Assembly (NCBI RefSeq): GCF_050279675.1
Contig: NZ_JBNNUK010000001.1
Coordinates: forward strand, 558,001-622,000
Reading direction: 5' to 3'
DNA length: 64,000 nt
DNA from: Viridibacillus sp050279675
GTDB lineage: Bacteria; Bacillota; Bacilli; Bacillales_A; Planococcaceae
Shown: piece after piece, positions 16,975 to 25,404 of the stretch
Layout of the letters: each line of letters starts with the position of its first letter
How positions within the stretch are numbered: position 1 is the stretch's first letter
Notes under the pieces: generated by a model
Seen by the model: the letters and a program-made list of their open reading frames with translations, nothing else
The model's database searches: none
Told to the model about the DNA's origin: nothing
Translations under genes and position numbers: made by a program

Positions 16975-17085
16975 CCTTAAACAACTAGGATTAACATTAG
17001 CTCTAGATTAGTAATCGTTTTTGCTTTATAAAAATGCTTAGAGTTAGATGGTTAAATTTGGAACTTTTATTAACGAGGTGTTCAA

Positions 17086-17985
17086 ATGAACATACGATCT
17101 GAACAAGCACTTGAGCAATTTGTTATTTATATTCAATTAGAAAAAAATTTTTCACCATTAACAGTGCGAGAATATCAAACTGATTTACATGAATTTTTAT
17201 CTTTCTTAAAAGTAGAAGGTGTAGTAGATTTAGCTGATGTTGAATATATACACGCCAGACTTTACGTAACAAAATTGTACGAAGAAAAAAAAGCGAGAAC
17301 AACTATCTCAAGGAAAATTTCTTCAATCCGTTCTTTTTTTCGTTTTCTAAATAAAGAATATGGATTGGATGATACAGGCTTTCAAGCTCTTTATCATCCG
17401 AAGAAAGAAGATAGATTACCGCGCTTTTTTTATGAAGAAGAGCTTGCCAGATTGTTTCAGGCAAACGAAGGGGAAGATTCGAAATCTTTACGAGATACAG
17501 CCATTCTTGAATTGTTGTATGCCACAGGTATTCGGGTCAGTGAATTGACATCTATTGAAATGAAAGATGTTGATTTTTCAATATGCATTTTACGTGTGAT
17601 GGGAAAAGGGAGAAAAGAACGTTATGTACCATTTGGACATTTTGCTTCGGAAGCATTGCAACAATACCTAGCAAATTCACGTCCTAAACTTATGAAAGGC
17701 CTTCAAAACCCTCAACTATTTGTCAATATGCGAGGTGGAGCCCTTACCGCAAGAGGTGTTCGTTATATTTTAAATGATATGATGAAAAATGCAGAGTTAC
17801 ATTCTAATATTTATCCTCATATGTTAAGACACACCTTTGCTACGCATTTATTAAACAACGGAGCAGATTTACGTACCGTGCAAGAATTACTCGGACACGC
17901 AAATTTATCTTCTACGCAAGTTTATACGCATGTGACAAAAGAACATCTAAGAAAAACATATATGAATGCTCATCCAAGAGCGTAA
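17086..17985 (+). CDS. xerC: Tyrosine recombinase XerC (CodV)
   Basis: Site-specific recombinase that, with XerD, resolves chromosome dimers at dif. It is 299 aa. The N-terminal SAM-like core-binding domain covers about 1-90. The catalytic set is complete: Arg150 (ATGIRVSEL), Lys174, His245 and Arg248 (HMLRHTFATHLL), His271 (LLGHANLSST) and the nucleophile Tyr280. It is first in the xerC-hslV-hslU-codY operon, the same order as codV-clpQ-clpY-codY in B. subtilis. No dif-like site was looked for beyond the window. Confidence 0.96.
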   Translation: MNIRSEQALEQFVIYIQLEKNFSPLTVREYQTDLHEFLSFLKVEGVVDLADVEYIHARLYVTKLYEEKKARTTISRKISSIRSFFRFLNKEYGLDDTGFQALYHPKKEDRLPRFFYEEELARLFQANEGEDSKSLRDTAILELLYATGIRVSELTSIEMKDVDFSICILRVMGKGRKERYVPFGHFASEALQQYLANSRPKLMKGLQNPQLFVNMRGGALTARGVRYILNDMMKNAELHSNIYPHMLRHTFATHLLNNGADLRTVQELLGHANLSSTQVYTHVTKEHLRKTYMNAHPRA

Positions 17986-18005
17986 CAATTGGGAGGAGGG
18001 TTATT

Positions 18006-18548
18006 ATGGTTGAAATGCACGCAACCACAATTTTTGCAGTACAACATAAAGGGCAGAGCGCGATGGCAGGTGACGGACAGGTGACTCTTGGTAATGCAGT
18101 CGTGATGAAACACACAGCTAAGAAGGTGCGTCGTCTTTATAACGGTAAAGTACTAGCGGGGTTTGCCGGATCTGTAGCCGATGCGTTTACATTGTTTGAA
18201 ATGTTTGAAGGGAAACTTATGGAATTTGATGGGAACCTTCAACGTGCTTCAGTCGAAGTAGCAAAGCAGTGGCGCGGAGATAAAATGTTGCAAAAGCTAG
18301 AAGCAATGTTACTTGTAATGAATAGTGAAACACTACTACTTGTTTCTGGTTCTGGTGAAGTCATTGAACCTGATGACGGTATCTTAGCAATTGGCTCAGG
18401 AGGAAACTATGCGTTATCAGCTGGCAGAGCGTTAAAGCAATACTCTGGTGAAACATTAACAGCAGAGGAAATTGCGAAAGCATCGCTTGAAATTGCAGCA
18501 GATATTTGTGTATTTACGAACCATAATATTATCGTGGAGGCACTGTAA
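18006..18548 (+). CDS. hslV: ATP-dependent protease subunit HslV (ClpQ)
   Basis: Proteolytic subunit of the HslUV chamber protease, 180 aa. The proteasome-beta-like fold is visible in HATTIFAVQHKGQSAMAGDGQVT and LAGFAGSVADAFTLFE. The N-terminus is MVEMHATTI, so the Thr matching the E. coli catalytic Thr1 is Thr7. B. subtilis ClpQ instead exposes a serine at position 2, which is valine here. The start at 18006 follows GGGAGGAGGG with good spacing; an alternative ATG at 18015 is less well placed. hslU begins 2 nt after the stop. Confidence 0.96.
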   Translation: MVEMHATTIFAVQHKGQSAMAGDGQVTLGNAVVMKHTAKKVRRLYNGKVLAGFAGSVADAFTLFEMFEGKLMEFDGNLQRASVEVAKQWRGDKMLQKLEAMLLVMNSETLLLVSGSGEVIEPDDGILAIGSGGNYALSAGRALKQYSGETLTAEEIAKASLEIAADICVFTNHNIIVEAL

Positions 18549-18550
18549 CT

Positions 18551-19945
18551 ATGACACAACAACAAACGCCTAGACAAATGACCGAGTATTTAGATCGTTA
18601 TATCGTTGGACAACGTGATGCTAAGCGTGCAGTAGCTGTTGCGCTTCGTAATCGTCATCGTCGTCAACTTTTAGATGAAGAGATGAAAAATGAAGTCATC
18701 CCAAAAAACATCTTAATGATTGGGCCAACTGGAGTTGGAAAAACGGAAATTGCTAGACGTATCGCACGTTTAGTTAAAGCGCCATTCATAAAAATAGAAG
18801 CGACAAAATTTACTGAAGTAGGTTATGTAGGTCGTGATGTGGAATCGATGGTACGTGACTTAGTAGAAGTGGCTAACCGACTCGTGAAAGAAGAAAAACA
18901 TGAAGAAGTAAAGGATCAAGCAGAGCGACTAGCTAATGAACAAATTGTGAAATTACTTGTACCAAGTATGCGTAAAAAGCAATCATCGTCAAATCCTTTT
19001 GAAATGTTTTTCGGACAAAATTCCGAGAAAGAAGAAGAAACAACTACAGATGATACAGAAGTACGTTTAAAACGTTCACAAATTGCGGATGCTTTAAAAG
19101 CAGGCAAGCTTGAAGATGAGTGGATATCGATAGAAGTGACTGAGCAATCGCCATCAATGTTTGGTGGTTTTCCAGGAGCGGGCATGGATATGGGTGGCAG
19201 TAACATGGGTGATATGTTATCAAGCTTAATGCCAAAGCAAAAGAAAAAACGACGTCTACAAGTAAAAGATGCTAGACGTATACTTATAATAGAAGAAGCT
19301 AATAATTTAATTGATTCTGATGAAGTTTCTCAAGAAGCGATTACGCGTGCTGAGCAAACAGGCATCATCTTTATCGATGAAATTGACAAAATTGCCAATA
19401 AGAATGGTAATTCTGGTTCTGCGAATGTATCAAGAGAAGGCGTTCAACGCGATATTTTACCAATAGTTGAAGGTTCTACTGTTAATACAAAGTATGGTCC
19501 TGTCAAAACAGATTATATGCTATTCATCGCTGCAGGTGCATTTCATATGTCTAAGCCATCAGATTTAATCCCTGAGCTACAAGGGCGCTTCCCAATTCGC
19601 GTTGAATTAGAAAAGCTTACGAAGGAAGACTTTGTTCGTATTTTAAAAGAGCCAGACCATTCATTAATTCTTCAGTATAAGGCATTATTAAATACTGAAG
19701 GTGTTGAAATTGAGTTTACAGAAGAAGCAATTGATCGTATTGCGGAAATTGCAACATTTGTAAACCAAGAAACAGATAATATCGGAGCACGCCGTCTCCA
19801 TACGATTTTGGAACGTCTTTTAGAAGAGTTGTCATTTGAAGCTGCAGAAATCGCACCAGCTCACATTGATATTACACCATCGTACGTAGATCAAAAACTT
19901 GGAGAAATTGCGAAGAACAAAGATTTGTCTCAATTTATCTTATAG
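18551..19945 (+). CDS. hslU: ATP-dependent protease ATPase subunit HslU (ClpY)
   Basis: AAA+ unfoldase that feeds HslV, 464 aa. Walker A is GPTGVGKTE (58-66) and Walker B is IIFIDEIDKIA. Between them lies the I-domain, with a Gly/Met-rich, flexible stretch. The C-terminal tail LSQFIL matches the HslU peptide that docks into HslV and activates it. It is translationally close to hslV (2-nt gap). Confidence 0.97.
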   Translation: MTQQQTPRQMTEYLDRYIVGQRDAKRAVAVALRNRHRRQLLDEEMKNEVIPKNILMIGPTGVGKTEIARRIARLVKAPFIKIEATKFTEVGYVGRDVESMVRDLVEVANRLVKEEKHEEVKDQAERLANEQIVKLLVPSMRKKQSSSNPFEMFFGQNSEKEEETTTDDTEVRLKRSQIADALKAGKLEDEWISIEVTEQSPSMFGGFPGAGMDMGGSNMGDMLSSLMPKQKKKRRLQVKDARRILIIEEANNLIDSDEVSQEAITRAEQTGIIFIDEIDKIANKNGNSGSANVSREGVQRDILPIVEGSTVNTKYGPVKTDYMLFIAAGAFHMSKPSDLIPELQGRFPIRVELEKLTKEDFVRILKEPDHSLILQYKALLNTEGVEIEFTEEAIDRIAEIATFVNQETDNIGARRLHTILERLLEELSFEAAEIAPAHIDITPSYVDQKLGEIAKNKDLSQFIL

Positions 19946-19977
19946 TTTATAATCTAGGTTATTGTATGAAAATTTTA

Positions 19978-19992
19978 AAAGTTATGAAAATT
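19978..19992 (+). promoter_or_regulatory. Weak candidate CodY box before codY
   Basis: AAAGTTATGAAAATT matches the CodY consensus AATTTTCWGAAAATT at 12 of 15 positions. It lies 42 nt before codY. AT-rich sequence makes chance matches fairly likely. Confidence 0.3.
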
Positions 19993-20033
19993 AAATAAAC
20001 TATACAAAAAATATTACAGGAGGCTAAATAAAA

Positions 20034-20813
20034 ATGAATTTATTAGCTAAAACACGAAAAATTAACTCAATGCTTCAAGCATCTGCTGGGAAACCAGTTA
20101 ACTTTAAAGAAATGGCTGACACATTAGGAACAGTCATCGAAAGTAACGTATATATCGTAAGTCGTAAAGGTAAATTACTAGGTATTTCAATTACTCAACA
20201 AATTGAAAACGAACGCCTTAACAAAATGTTTGAAGAGCGTCGTTTCCCTGAAGAATATACTCAAAATTTATATGACTTCTCTGAAACTGTTCCAAACCTT
20301 GATGTACATGATGAGCATAGTGCATTCCCTGTTGAAAACAAAGAGCTTTTCAAATCGGGTCTAACTACAATTGTGCCGATTATTGGTGGTGGCGAACGTC
20401 TAGGAACTTTGATTTTAGCTCGTCTAGCTGGTACTTTTGAAGATGACGAATTAATCCTTGCTGAATACGGTGCAACTGTAGTAGGTATGGAGATTCTTCG
20501 TGAAAAAGCTGAAGAAATCGAAGAGGAAGCTCGTAGCAAAGCAGTAGTACAAATGGCAATCAACTCATTATCATACAGTGAATTAGAAGCTATTGAGCAT
20601 ATCTTCGAAGAACTAGATGGTAGCGAAGGATTACTAGTCGCTTCTAAAATTGCTGACCGCGTAGGTATTACACGCTCAGTAATCGTCAACGCTTTACGTA
20701 AACTAGAATCAGCTGGTGTTATTGAATCACGCTCTCTAGGTATGAAAGGTACGTACATTAAAGTATTAAACGATAAATTCCTAAATGCATTAGCAGAAAT
20801 CAAAATGCGCTAA
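20034..20813 (+). CDS. codY: GTP- and branched-chain-amino-acid-sensing global repressor CodY
   Basis: 259-aa DNA-binding protein that represses starvation and motility genes when GTP and Ile/Leu/Val are plentiful. The N-terminal GAF-type ligand domain (about 1-150) is joined by a long helix to a winged helix-turn-helix (about 203-225, ASKIADRVGITRSVIVNALRKLE). The start follows ACAGGAGGC. It ends the xerC operon at a strong terminator and lies directly upstream of the fla/che operon, which it represses in B. subtilis. Confidence 0.98.
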   Translation: MNLLAKTRKINSMLQASAGKPVNFKEMADTLGTVIESNVYIVSRKGKLLGISITQQIENERLNKMFEERRFPEEYTQNLYDFSETVPNLDVHDEHSAFPVENKELFKSGLTTIVPIIGGGERLGTLILARLAGTFEDDELILAEYGATVVGMEILREKAEEIEEEARSKAVVQMAINSLSYSELEAIEHIFEELDGSEGLLVASKIADRVGITRSVIVNALRKLESAGVIESRSLGMKGTYIKVLNDKFLNALAEIKMR

Positions 20814-20825
20814 TAATTCCGACCT

Positions 20826-20867
20826 AACTATCCCAAAGTCTATCAAAGACTTTGGGATAGTTTTTTT
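20826..20867 (+). terminator. Terminator after codY
   Basis: Perfect 16-bp stem AACTATCCCAAAGTCT / AGACTTTGGGATAGTT with loop ATCAA, followed by T residues. Confidence 0.96.
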
Positions 20868-20873
20868 ATACCT

Positions 20874-20911
20874 ATACACCAGTAATTGTACCTAGTGAAT
20901 TATGGGTGTAT
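20874..20911 (+). repeat. Long imperfect palindrome downstream of codY
   Basis: ATACACC pairs GGTGTAT, and inside it GTAATT pairs AATTAT after a single mismatch, around a 10-base loop. This gives a 13-bp stem with one mismatch and one G-U pair. No T run follows, so it is not an ordinary terminator for this strand. Confidence 0.5.
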
Positions 20912-21134
20912 ATTTGTGAAATCATTATAAGACAACGAAAAAATGAAAATATTGTCAATAAAAATGGTGAATTAACAAAATCAGCTGAATATGATGAAAA
21001 AAACATAATTCTTTTGTAAGGAAATGATATAAAATTTATGGTTACCATTTTACTGTTAAAAAAGGGTGGGGAGTAATGAAAAGGTAGTTATTTTTAGATT
21101 AAATTAGTAAAGAACTATTATTATATATGAAGTC

Positions 21135-21143
21135 TGTTATAGT
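21135..21143 (+). promoter_or_regulatory. Candidate distal fla/che promoter (extended -10)
   Basis: TGTTATAGT is an extended -10; the -35 region is poor. The predicted start near 21150 lies just before the CodY box. The leader to flgB would be about 375 nt. Confidence 0.45.
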
Positions 21144-21155
21144 AATACCGAGTTG

Positions 21156-21170
21156 AATTATCTGAAAATT
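21156..21170 (+). promoter_or_regulatory. CodY box in the fla/che leader
   Basis: AATTATCTGAAAATT matches the CodY consensus AATTTTCWGAAAATT at 14 of 15 positions. It lies just downstream of the candidate start from the 21135 promoter, where bound CodY could block transcription. CodY represses fla/che in B. subtilis. Confidence 0.7.
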
Positions 21171-21319
21171 CCACTAAATATATCAAATGAATATGTGTCT
21201 ATTTGGTGTTATTAGGATAAAATAACTTTCTAATAATATTGAACAACTAAGAAATCCCTATAAACTCAATAGCGGCACAAGTAGTAGATATTACAAAGAA
21301 TTAATTTTATTAACACTAT

Positions 21320-21328
21320 TGTTATAGT
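21320..21328 (+). promoter_or_regulatory. Candidate proximal fla/che promoter (extended -10)
   Basis: TGTTATAGT is repeated identically 185 bp after the first copy. Here it overlaps a small CACTAT/ATAGTG hairpin. The -35 is poor. Confidence 0.4.
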
Positions 21329-21525
21329 GAATATTACCTTTACCCCTTATAGGATAAGCGGTTTAGAAGTTTTGAAAGAAAAGGTGAGTAAAGTGAAAAA
21401 AATGGGTTTTTGTACCTATTAAAAAGAACCTAATACAGATAGACACTAGGATACATCTCTAATACAATTAGATAGTAAAAATAAAATTGAAATTTGGTAG
21501 TATATATCGAATTGGGGTGAAATAT

Positions 21526-21918
21526 TTGGATTTATTTAGTGGAACGATAAGCAATTTGGAAAGTGGCCTCGCTTATGCTACGGTGAAGAATAAAACAATC
21601 GCTCAAAATATAGCGAATAATGACACGCCAAACTATAAAGCGAAAGACGTTAGTTTTAAAAAGATGTTAACTGAGGCACAAAATACATATATTCAAGCAA
21701 ACAGAACTGATCAAAGACACTTTGATTTTACTACTAAGAATTCGACACCAGGTGTTTATAGTTATTCTAATCTTCGCTACCGAGAAAATGGTAATGGTGT
21801 GGATATGGATAAAGAACAAGCGAGTTTGGCGGAAAATACAATTTACTATAATACCTTGGTTGACCGTATTAACGGTAAATTAAATACATTACAAACTGTT
21901 ATTAAAGGGGGTAACTAA
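21526..21918 (+). CDS. flgB: Flagellar rod protein FlgB
   Basis: Proximal rod subunit secreted by the flagellar export apparatus, 130 aa. The signature IAQNIANNDTPNYKAKDVSF is near residue 35. The start is TTG at 21526, chosen because GGGGTGAAATA lies directly upstream and MDLFSGTISNLE aligns with FlgB N-termini. The 13-codon in-frame extension upstream has no family similarity. First gene of the fla/che operon; flgC follows after 2 nt. Confidence 0.95.
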   Translation: MDLFSGTISNLESGLAYATVKNKTIAQNIANNDTPNYKAKDVSFKKMLTEAQNTYIQANRTDQRHFDFTTKNSTPGVYSYSNLRYRENGNGVDMDKEQASLAENTIYYNTLVDRINGKLNTLQTVIKGGN

Positions 21919-21920
21919 TT

Positions 21921-22382
21921 TTGTCTATCTTCCATAGTATGAATACGACTGGATCGGCTCTTACTGCTCAGCGTTTAAGAATGGACGTCATTTCGTCTAA
22001 TATGGCAAATGTCGATACTACACGAGCGACAATGGAAAATGGCGAGTGGGTTCCGTATCGTCGTAAAACAGTAACGTTAACTTCGAAAGAAGGACAATTT
22101 TCTAATTATTTAAATACGGCAATGGGTTCAACAAGTAAACAAGGAGTTGGCAATGGTGTCAAAGTAACAGGGATTAATAATGATACTGAAACACCATTCA
22201 AACTTATTTATGATCCAACACATCCAGATGCTAATGATGAAGGGTATGTGCAAACTTCAAATGTTGATCCTTTGAAAGAAATGGTAAACCTAATATCGGC
22301 TACAAGATCATACGAAGCGAACGTAACGGCATTTAATGCAAATAAATCGATGCTAACAAAAGCTCTAGAAATAGGGAAATAA
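21921..22382 (+). CDS. flgC: Flagellar rod protein FlgC
   Basis: Rod subunit of 153 aa. It has the N-terminal rod motif ALTAQRLRMDVISSNMANVDT and the C-terminal NVDPLKEMVNLISATRSYEANVTAFNANKSM helix that forms the coiled core of the rod. It starts with TTG, supported by AAAGGGGG upstream. It is followed after 24 nt by fliE. Confidence 0.96.
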   Translation: MSIFHSMNTTGSALTAQRLRMDVISSNMANVDTTRATMENGEWVPYRRKTVTLTSKEGQFSNYLNTAMGSTSKQGVGNGVKVTGINNDTETPFKLIYDPTHPDANDEGYVQTSNVDPLKEMVNLISATRSYEANVTAFNANKSMLTKALEIGK

Positions 22383-22406
22383 TTTCTACAAAGGAGGATG
22401 GAGTAA

Positions 22407-22712
22407 TTGCCAGTATCACAAGTATCTGTAACGCAACCAGTTCAACCAACTATGACACAAAGAGTTGCTGAAACGATGCCTACAGAATCTAAGGGAAATT
22501 TTGGAACTATGTTGAAAGATGCTATCCAATCTGTAAACGATAGTCAAATTGCTTCTGATAATATGACAAATAAGTTGATAAACGGAGAAAATGTTGAGCT
22601 TCATGACGTTATGATTACTGCTCAAAAAGCGAGTGTAACATTGAATACGGCATTACAAGTACGTAATAAAGTAGTAGAGGCGTATCAAGAAATTATGCGA
22701 ATGACAGTTTAA
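22407..22712 (+). CDS. fliE: Flagellar hook-basal body protein FliE
   Basis: MS ring-rod junction protein, 101 aa. It has the conserved C-terminal helix LHDVMITAQKASVTLNTALQVRNKVVEAYQEIMRM. It starts with TTG after AAAGGAGG, the third TTG start in a row in this operon. Confidence 0.95.
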   Translation: MPVSQVSVTQPVQPTMTQRVAETMPTESKGNFGTMLKDAIQSVNDSQIASDNMTNKLINGENVELHDVMITAQKASVTLNTALQVRNKVVEAYQEIMRMTV

Positions 22713-22718
22713 TTCGAA

Positions 22719-22768
22719 CGGTTAGTGCGGATTTAACCACGTATTAGAACATTCACTATAACCGGAGG
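22719..22768 (+). promoter_or_regulatory. Possible hairpin switch before fliF
   Basis: CGGTTA (22719-22724) can pair with TAACC at 22734-22738 or with TAACCG at 22759-22764. The second site overlaps the first base of the fliF ribosome binding site GGAGG. The stems are short. Confidence 0.25.
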
Positions 22769-22774
22769 CTTAAA

Positions 22775-24376
22775 ATGAATGAAAGACTGACAAAAATCAA
22801 AACCGACTCCACAAGGTTTTGGGGAAGTCGTACGAAAGCACAAAAAGGTACGTTAATAGGTTCCCTTCTTGGAATTATTATTTTCGCAGCGGTTATTACA
22901 TACTTTGCAACTCGAGTTACGTATGCGCCACTTTATTCAGATTTATCGACTGCTGAAGTAGGGAAAATAAAAGAAACCCTTGATGCTCAAGGGGCAAAAT
23001 ATAAGATTGCACCAGGTGGAACATCTATCTTAGTCCCAGAAAACCAAGTCGATGCACTATTAGTGCAATTAGCATCAGAAGGTTTTCCGCAATCTGGTAA
23101 AATAGATTACTCATTTTTCTCTCAAAACGCTGGATTTGGTATGACTGATAATGAATTTAGCGTTCTGAAATTAGCTTCTACACAAACAGAACTAGCTAAT
23201 TTAATTAAAGGTATTAAAGGTGTAAAAGACGCGAAAGTAATGATTACTTTACCTGAAGAGGGTGTATTCGTAAGTGATACACAGCAGCCAGCTAGTGCAT
23301 CGATAGTTTTGAATACGGAACCAGGTTATCAATTTACTGAAACGCAAATCCAAACACTTTATAATCTGGCATCTAAAAGTGTTCCAAATCTAGCGCCTGA
23401 AAATATCGTAATTACTAATCAATACTTTGAATATTACGATTTACAGTCCAATAATACCGCAGCAGCCGGAGCTAGTGGAGCGGATGTCAATCAACAATTG
23501 GCAATTAAAAAGCAAATTGAACGTGATTTGCAACGCCAAGTGCAAACAATGCTAGGTACTTTAATGGGAGCCGATAAAGTAGCGGTAGTAGTGACTACTG
23601 ATATAGATTTTACCCAGGAACAACGTGAAGAAAATTTAGTTGAACCAGTAGATAAAGAGAATATGACTGGTATCCAAATCAGTGCCCAGCGTATTAGTGA
23701 AACATTTACTGGTACTGGAGCTGCGGCTTCCGGTACACCTGAAGCTGAAAATGCTACTGATAATTTTACAAACTATCAATCAGGGTCATCAGGAGATGGA
23801 GATTACGAGAAAACTGAAGAGACGATTAATAATGAAGTGAATCGTATTAAACGTCAGATTGTAGAAAGTCCATATCGAATTCGTGACTTAGGTATTCAAG
23901 TAATGGTAGAACCACCAACTGCTGACGATGCAACTACATTACCAACGAATATACAACAGGATATTCAAAATATGCTTGCATCAATCGTCCGCACTTCAAT
24001 TGATAAAGACGAAGCTGGACAATTAACAAATGCTCAAATTGATCAAAAGATAAATGTGACTGTTCAACAATTGAATGGTAAAACTCAATTAGCTTCAACA
24101 GAGACAAGTAAAATTCCATGGTGGGTATATGTAATTGGCGGTATTTTAGTAGTTGCTATTATTTTACTAGCGTTCTTTATCTTGCGTTCTAGAAAACAAA
24201 ATGCGACAGAAGAAAATATGATTCTAGAAGATCAAAAAGAAATAGTTGAAGTAGAAGATATTTCTACAGAAAAAGAAACAGAATCAACCGTACGACGTAA
24301 ACAGCTTGAGAAGATGGCGAAAGACAAGCCAGATGATTTCGCGAAATTATTACGTACATGGATAACTGAAGATTAA
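22775..24376 (+). CDS. fliF: Flagellar MS-ring protein FliF
   Basis: Membrane-anchored ring that nucleates the basal body, 533 aa. The first membrane helix is at about 24-46. The ring-building motifs (PLYSDLSTAEVGKI, DNEFSVLKLASTQTELANLIKGI, VMITLPEEGVF) fill the extracytoplasmic part, and the second membrane helix is at about 446-470. The cytoplasmic tail ends in the FliG-binding helix (ARTWITED-like; here LLRTWITED). The start follows CCGGAGGC. Confidence 0.97.
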   Translation: MNERLTKIKTDSTRFWGSRTKAQKGTLIGSLLGIIIFAAVITYFATRVTYAPLYSDLSTAEVGKIKETLDAQGAKYKIAPGGTSILVPENQVDALLVQLASEGFPQSGKIDYSFFSQNAGFGMTDNEFSVLKLASTQTELANLIKGIKGVKDAKVMITLPEEGVFVSDTQQPASASIVLNTEPGYQFTETQIQTLYNLASKSVPNLAPENIVITNQYFEYYDLQSNNTAAAGASGADVNQQLAIKKQIERDLQRQVQTMLGTLMGADKVAVVVTTDIDFTQEQREENLVEPVDKENMTGIQISAQRISETFTGTGAAASGTPEAENATDNFTNYQSGSSGDGDYEKTEETINNEVNRIKRQIVESPYRIRDLGIQVMVEPPTADDATTLPTNIQQDIQNMLASIVRTSIDKDEAGQLTNAQIDQKINVTVQQLNGKTQLASTETSKIPWWVYVIGGILVVAIILLAFFILRSRKQNATEENMILEDQKEIVEVEDISTEKETESTVRRKQLEKMAKDKPDDFAKLLRTWITED

Positions 24377-24390
24377 TGGGGGGAAAAGCT

Positions 24391-25404
24391 GTGTCAAGGA
24401 AAGAAAAAGGTTTATCTGGTAAACAAAAAGCAGCACTCCTGTTAATATCACTAGGACCAGAGGTGTCCGCTGCGGTATATAAACACTTAAGTGAAGAGGA
24501 AATAGAACGTTTAACGTTAGAAATTTCAGGAGTTAAAAAAGTTGAACCAGAGATAAAAGAGGAAATTATCGAAGAGTTTCATAATATTGCACTCGCACAA
24601 GACTACATTTCTCAAGGTGGAATTGGTTATGCGAAAACTGTATTAGAAAAAGCTCTTGGATCGGATCAGGCGCAAACAATTATCAATCGATTAACATCTT
24701 CTCTACAAGTAAGACCTTTTGATTTTGCGAGACGCACCGATCCTGCACAAATTTTCAACTTTATTCAAAATGAACATCCGCAAACAATTGCGCTAATACT
24801 TTCATATTTAGAGCCACAGCAAGCGGGTATTATACTTTCATCATTACCTCAAGAGGTACAAGCTGATATAGCAAAACGTATCGCAATGATGGATTCAACA
24901 TCGCCAGAAGTTATTAGTGAAATTGAGTCGGTATTAGAACGCAAATTATCATCAACAGTGACGCAAGATTACACCGAAACTGGTGGCGTTGACGCAGTTG
25001 TGGAAGTCCTTAATGGTGTTGATAGACAAACAGAAAAAACAATTCTGGATGCACTTGAAATTCAAGATCCAGAACTTGCAGAAGAAATCAAAAAACGTAT
25101 GTTTGTTTTCGAAGATATCGTTACACTGGATAACCGCTCAATTCAACGTGTTATACGTGATTGTGAAAATGAAGATTTACTTCTTGCAATGAAGATTTCG
25201 AGCGAAGAAGTAAAAGAAATCATTTTCAAAAATATGTCCCAACGTATGGCTGAGACATTTAAAGAAGAGATGGAAGTAATGGGACCTGTTCGCCTGAGAG
25301 ATGTTGAAGATGCACAAATGAGAATCGTTGCAGTAACACGACGCTTAGAGGATGCAGGTGAAATCATTATCGCTCGTGGTGGAGGAGATGACGTCATTGT
25401 CTAG
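24391..25404 (+). CDS. fliG: Flagellar motor switch protein FliG
   Basis: C-ring protein that contacts the stator and generates torque, 337 aa. Three domains are visible: FliG_N, the middle domain with the EHPQT motif (NEHPQTIALILSYL), and FliG_C with the charged torque helix. The start at GTG 24391 is preferred because GGGGGGA lies 6 nt upstream and MSRKEKGLSGKQKAA aligns with relatives. An in-frame ATG at 24376 overlaps the fliF stop and has no ribosome binding site. Confidence 0.95.
   Translation: MSRKEKGLSGKQKAALLLISLGPEVSAAVYKHLSEEEIERLTLEISGVKKVEPEIKEEIIEEFHNIALAQDYISQGGIGYAKTVLEKALGSDQAQTIINRLTSSLQVRPFDFARRTDPAQIFNFIQNEHPQTIALILSYLEPQQAGIILSSLPQEVQADIAKRIAMMDSTSPEVISEIESVLERKLSSTVTQDYTETGGVDAVVEVLNGVDRQTEKTILDALEIQDPELAEEIKKRMFVFEDIVTLDNRSIQRVIRDCENEDLLLAMKISSEEVKEIIFKNMSQRMAETFKEEMEVMGPVRLRDVEDAQMRIVAVTRRLEDAGEIIIARGGGDDVIV

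Larger units (their letters stand above)
16785..17085 (+). other. Non-coding region before xerC
   Basis: About 300 bases with no supportable gene. It holds the trmFO terminator boundary, the xerC promoter region at 16918-16966, an imperfect dyad over the -10 (16948-16974), and an untranslated leader of about 110 nt. I see no T-box, known riboswitch or mobile-element trace. Confidence 0.7.
20868..21525 (+). other. Long non-coding region before the fla/che operon
   Basis: About 660 very AT-rich bases with no supportable gene. It contains a long palindrome (20874-20911), two extended -10 elements (21135-21143 and 21320-21328), a 14/15 CodY box (21156-21170), and a TTATTAG/CTAATAA inverted repeat (21209-21236). 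Two tiny ORFs carry ribosome-binding-site-like sequence: MKR at 21076-21087 and MKKMGFCTY at 21393-21422. I find no sigma-D type promoter here. Confidence 0.7.

Noticed and set aside
20261..20803. 180-codon open frame on the minus strand across codY
   Set aside because: It is antisense to a highly conserved gene, has no ribosome binding site or recognisable protein features, and reflects codon bias of codY.
21014..21042. Sigma-A promoter built on TTGTAA near 21014
   Set aside because: No acceptable -10 at 16 to 18 bp; TATAAA at 21028 is only 8 bp away.
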